From a virus: DNA of 29,293 nucleotides. The stretch lies in the IMG/VR virus record IMGVR_UViG_3300042389_000326, positions 1 to 29,293 of that record, one strand, 5' to 3'. Under the pieces are notes generated by a model. The model made no database searches. It was not told where the DNA came from and saw only the letters and a list, made by a program, of their open reading frames with translations. This document shows, piece after piece, positions 28,463 through 29,293 of this stretch; positions within the stretch are counted from its first letter, which is position 1, and each line of letters begins with the position of its first letter. The translations under genes and the position numbers were made by a program.

Positions 28463-29293
28463 TTACACCTTAGCGAATACTGCACCAGAAGTGCGCTCAT
28501 AACGGCGAATAGCGTTCACAATCTGCTCACCTACCCCAGCACCGTCAGTACCCATACCAGCATTCACAACAATGTTTACAGTAGCACCGCCACGCTTACC
28601 CACAACATCATCAAAACGGTCAAGAGGAATAATAGCCTCAGGGCCAGCCTCACCAACAAGAGCAGGAGTAGGGCCAGTAACAATACCACCCTTAGCAAAC
28701 GGTGTAAGAACGTTACCATCACGGTTTATAGAACCATCACGGTTATATGTAAGACCAGAAGGTTTAATACTTGTACCGTTAATCCAACGAATCAAATCAG
28801 CAACAGCCTGTAAACCAGAAGTCAACGGGCTTAAAGCCCTACCAATAGCCCCCAAAATAGATGTTACAACAGCACCAAACGGCCCCATTTCTTTTTCAAT
28901 AGTTTCCATAAAACCATTAAAACCCTCAAGAAGTTTATTAATACCGCCAACAATAACTGCAATATCTTTCCAACTAGAATATAAATCTTCACTTTCAGAA
29001 TTAATATCAGGCAGAGTTAAAGAAATAGTTTCAAGCAAACCGCCCATAATATCTAAAAGCGGATTCAAGCCAGGTAACAAATCAATCATCAACCTATTAA
29101 AGTTTGTTATAACAGGTTCAAGGCGTGGCAACATGTTAGACAAAGTGTCAGACATAGTAGCCAAGAAAGTTTGAAACTCAGGATCACTAACAAACTTATC
29201 AATCATGTTCTGAATGATAGGGATAACTTCTTCAAAAGCTGGAAGCAAAGAAGCACCAATAGTTTCTTTAAGATTTCCAAAAATAACGTCTAA
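28463..29293 (-). CDS. Tape measure protein, C-terminal part
   Basis: Remainder of the 499-aa tape measure protein, in frame with the segment ending at position 1 (29167-29293 duplicates 1-127). It is helical and has a hydrophobic central stretch. Near the C-terminus it carries GGIVTGPTPALVGEAGPEAI, a motif widely conserved at the end of phage tape measures, followed by a Gly/Val-rich stretch and a basic helix. The stop is 3 nt before the next gene's ATG. An apparent internal start at 29248 is only an in-frame Met, because the reading frame is open upstream across the circular join. Confidence 0.9.
   Translation of the reverse strand, partial: LDVIFGNLKETIGASLLPAFEEVIPIIQNMIDKFVSDPEFQTFLATMSDTLSNMLPRLEPVITNFNRLMIDLLPGLNPLLDIMGGLLETISLTLPDINSESEDLYSSWKDIAVIVGGINKLLEGFNGFMETIEKEMGPFGAVVTSILGAIGRALSPLTSGLQAVADLIRWINGTSIKPSGLTYNRDGSINRDGNVLTPFAKGGIVTGPTPALVGEAGPEAIIPLDRFDDVVGKRGGATVNIVVNAGMGTDGAGVGEQIVNAIRRYERTSGAVFAKV
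29167..29293. repeat. Terminal direct repeat, right copy
   Basis: Exact second copy of bases 1-127. Position 29167 is the same genomic base as position 1. It should be removed once when the genome is closed. Confidence 0.95.

Noticed and set aside
28795-28820. Third apparent copy of the TTGACTTCTG...TTTACAG promoter (minus strand)
   Set aside because: It lies inside conserved tape-measure codons, lacks the symmetric TGTA-NN-TACA and has no -10 box, so chance similarity is likelier.
28572-29174. Plus-strand open frame of 200 codons opposite the tape measure
   Set aside because: No ribosome-binding site or recognisable protein; the opposite strand encodes the conserved tape-measure ending.
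1-29293. Lysogeny module, tRNA genes, CRISPR arrays, insertion sequences
   Set aside because: None seen: no integrase or repressor frames, no regular spacer arrays, no transposase. tRNA search was by eye only, so a degenerate tRNA could be missed.

Overview
The window is a complete small tailed-phage genome assembled as a circle. Bases 1-127 are repeated exactly at 29167-29293, so the unique genome is 29,166 bp and the tape-measure gene runs across the join. The virion genes (HK97-type head, P27-like small terminase, short tape measure, gpG/gpGT frameshift pair) indicate a siphovirus. A phage-encoded WhiB protein points to an actinobacterial host, because WhiB is confined to Actinobacteria and their phages. 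Moderate GC and small gene size would fit an aquatic actinobacterium, but that is inference. I see no integrase, excisionase, lysogeny repressor, tRNA, CRISPR array or insertion sequence, so a lytic lifestyle is most likely.

Almost everything is on the minus strand and reads from high to low coordinates. EARLY/REPLICATION (23157 down to 13214): a strong promoter (TTGGCA-17-TATAGT) drives a PD-(D/E)XK nuclease, a YqaJ/lambda-type exonuclease, a 27-codon basic peptide, a single-strand annealing protein, a helical protein and WhiB. Then come a free-standing HNH endonuclease and a second transcription unit with its own promoter at 20303-20330: an 80-aa protein, a 45-aa ribbon-helix-helix protein, another HNH protein, a helix-turn-helix protein, a replication initiator/loader with internal DNA repeats, a DnaB-like helicase, small proteins, SSB, a membrane protein, a HTH protein, a metallophosphoesterase, an FmdB-like zinc ribbon, a glycosyltransferase and a third HNH. 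A strong terminator at 13129-13169 ends this block.

LATE/STRUCTURAL (13007 down to 1, then 29166 down to 24021): small and large terminase, a 42-aa membrane protein, portal, a beta-rich protein, a C1q/TNF-like jelly-roll protein, an unusually long multidomain protease, and a terminator. The major capsid protein follows with its own promoter and a terminator behind it. Next is an inserted sugar/methyl cluster (GT4, GT2, methyltransferase), then head-tail connector, tail terminator, major tail protein, gpG/gpGT with a CCCAAAA -1 slip site, a neck/tail protein, tape measure, minor tail protein, an S74 auto-cleaving fibre, a carbohydrate-binding-like fibre, lysin, holin, a coiled-coil membrane protein, a 26-aa cysteine microprotein and a bidirectional terminator.

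PLUS-STRAND CASSETTE (23314-23803): three small overlapping genes, one Cys-containing and two membrane proteins, run divergently from the early operon. Their promoter is a near copy (22 of 28 positions) of the promoter in front of the RHH-containing unit, and both copies carry a TGTA-NN-TACA inverted repeat between -35 and -10. This suggests a small regulatory circuit, possibly run by the RHH protein. It is the most interesting undescribed feature here.

The genome uses two ribosome-binding-site styles: AAAGGGAAA before many early genes and AGGAGTT before many late genes. The sugar cluster inside the late block starts with the early style. At least ten genes under 60 codons are supported by coupling (TAATG/ATGA overlaps) or good ribosome-binding sites.
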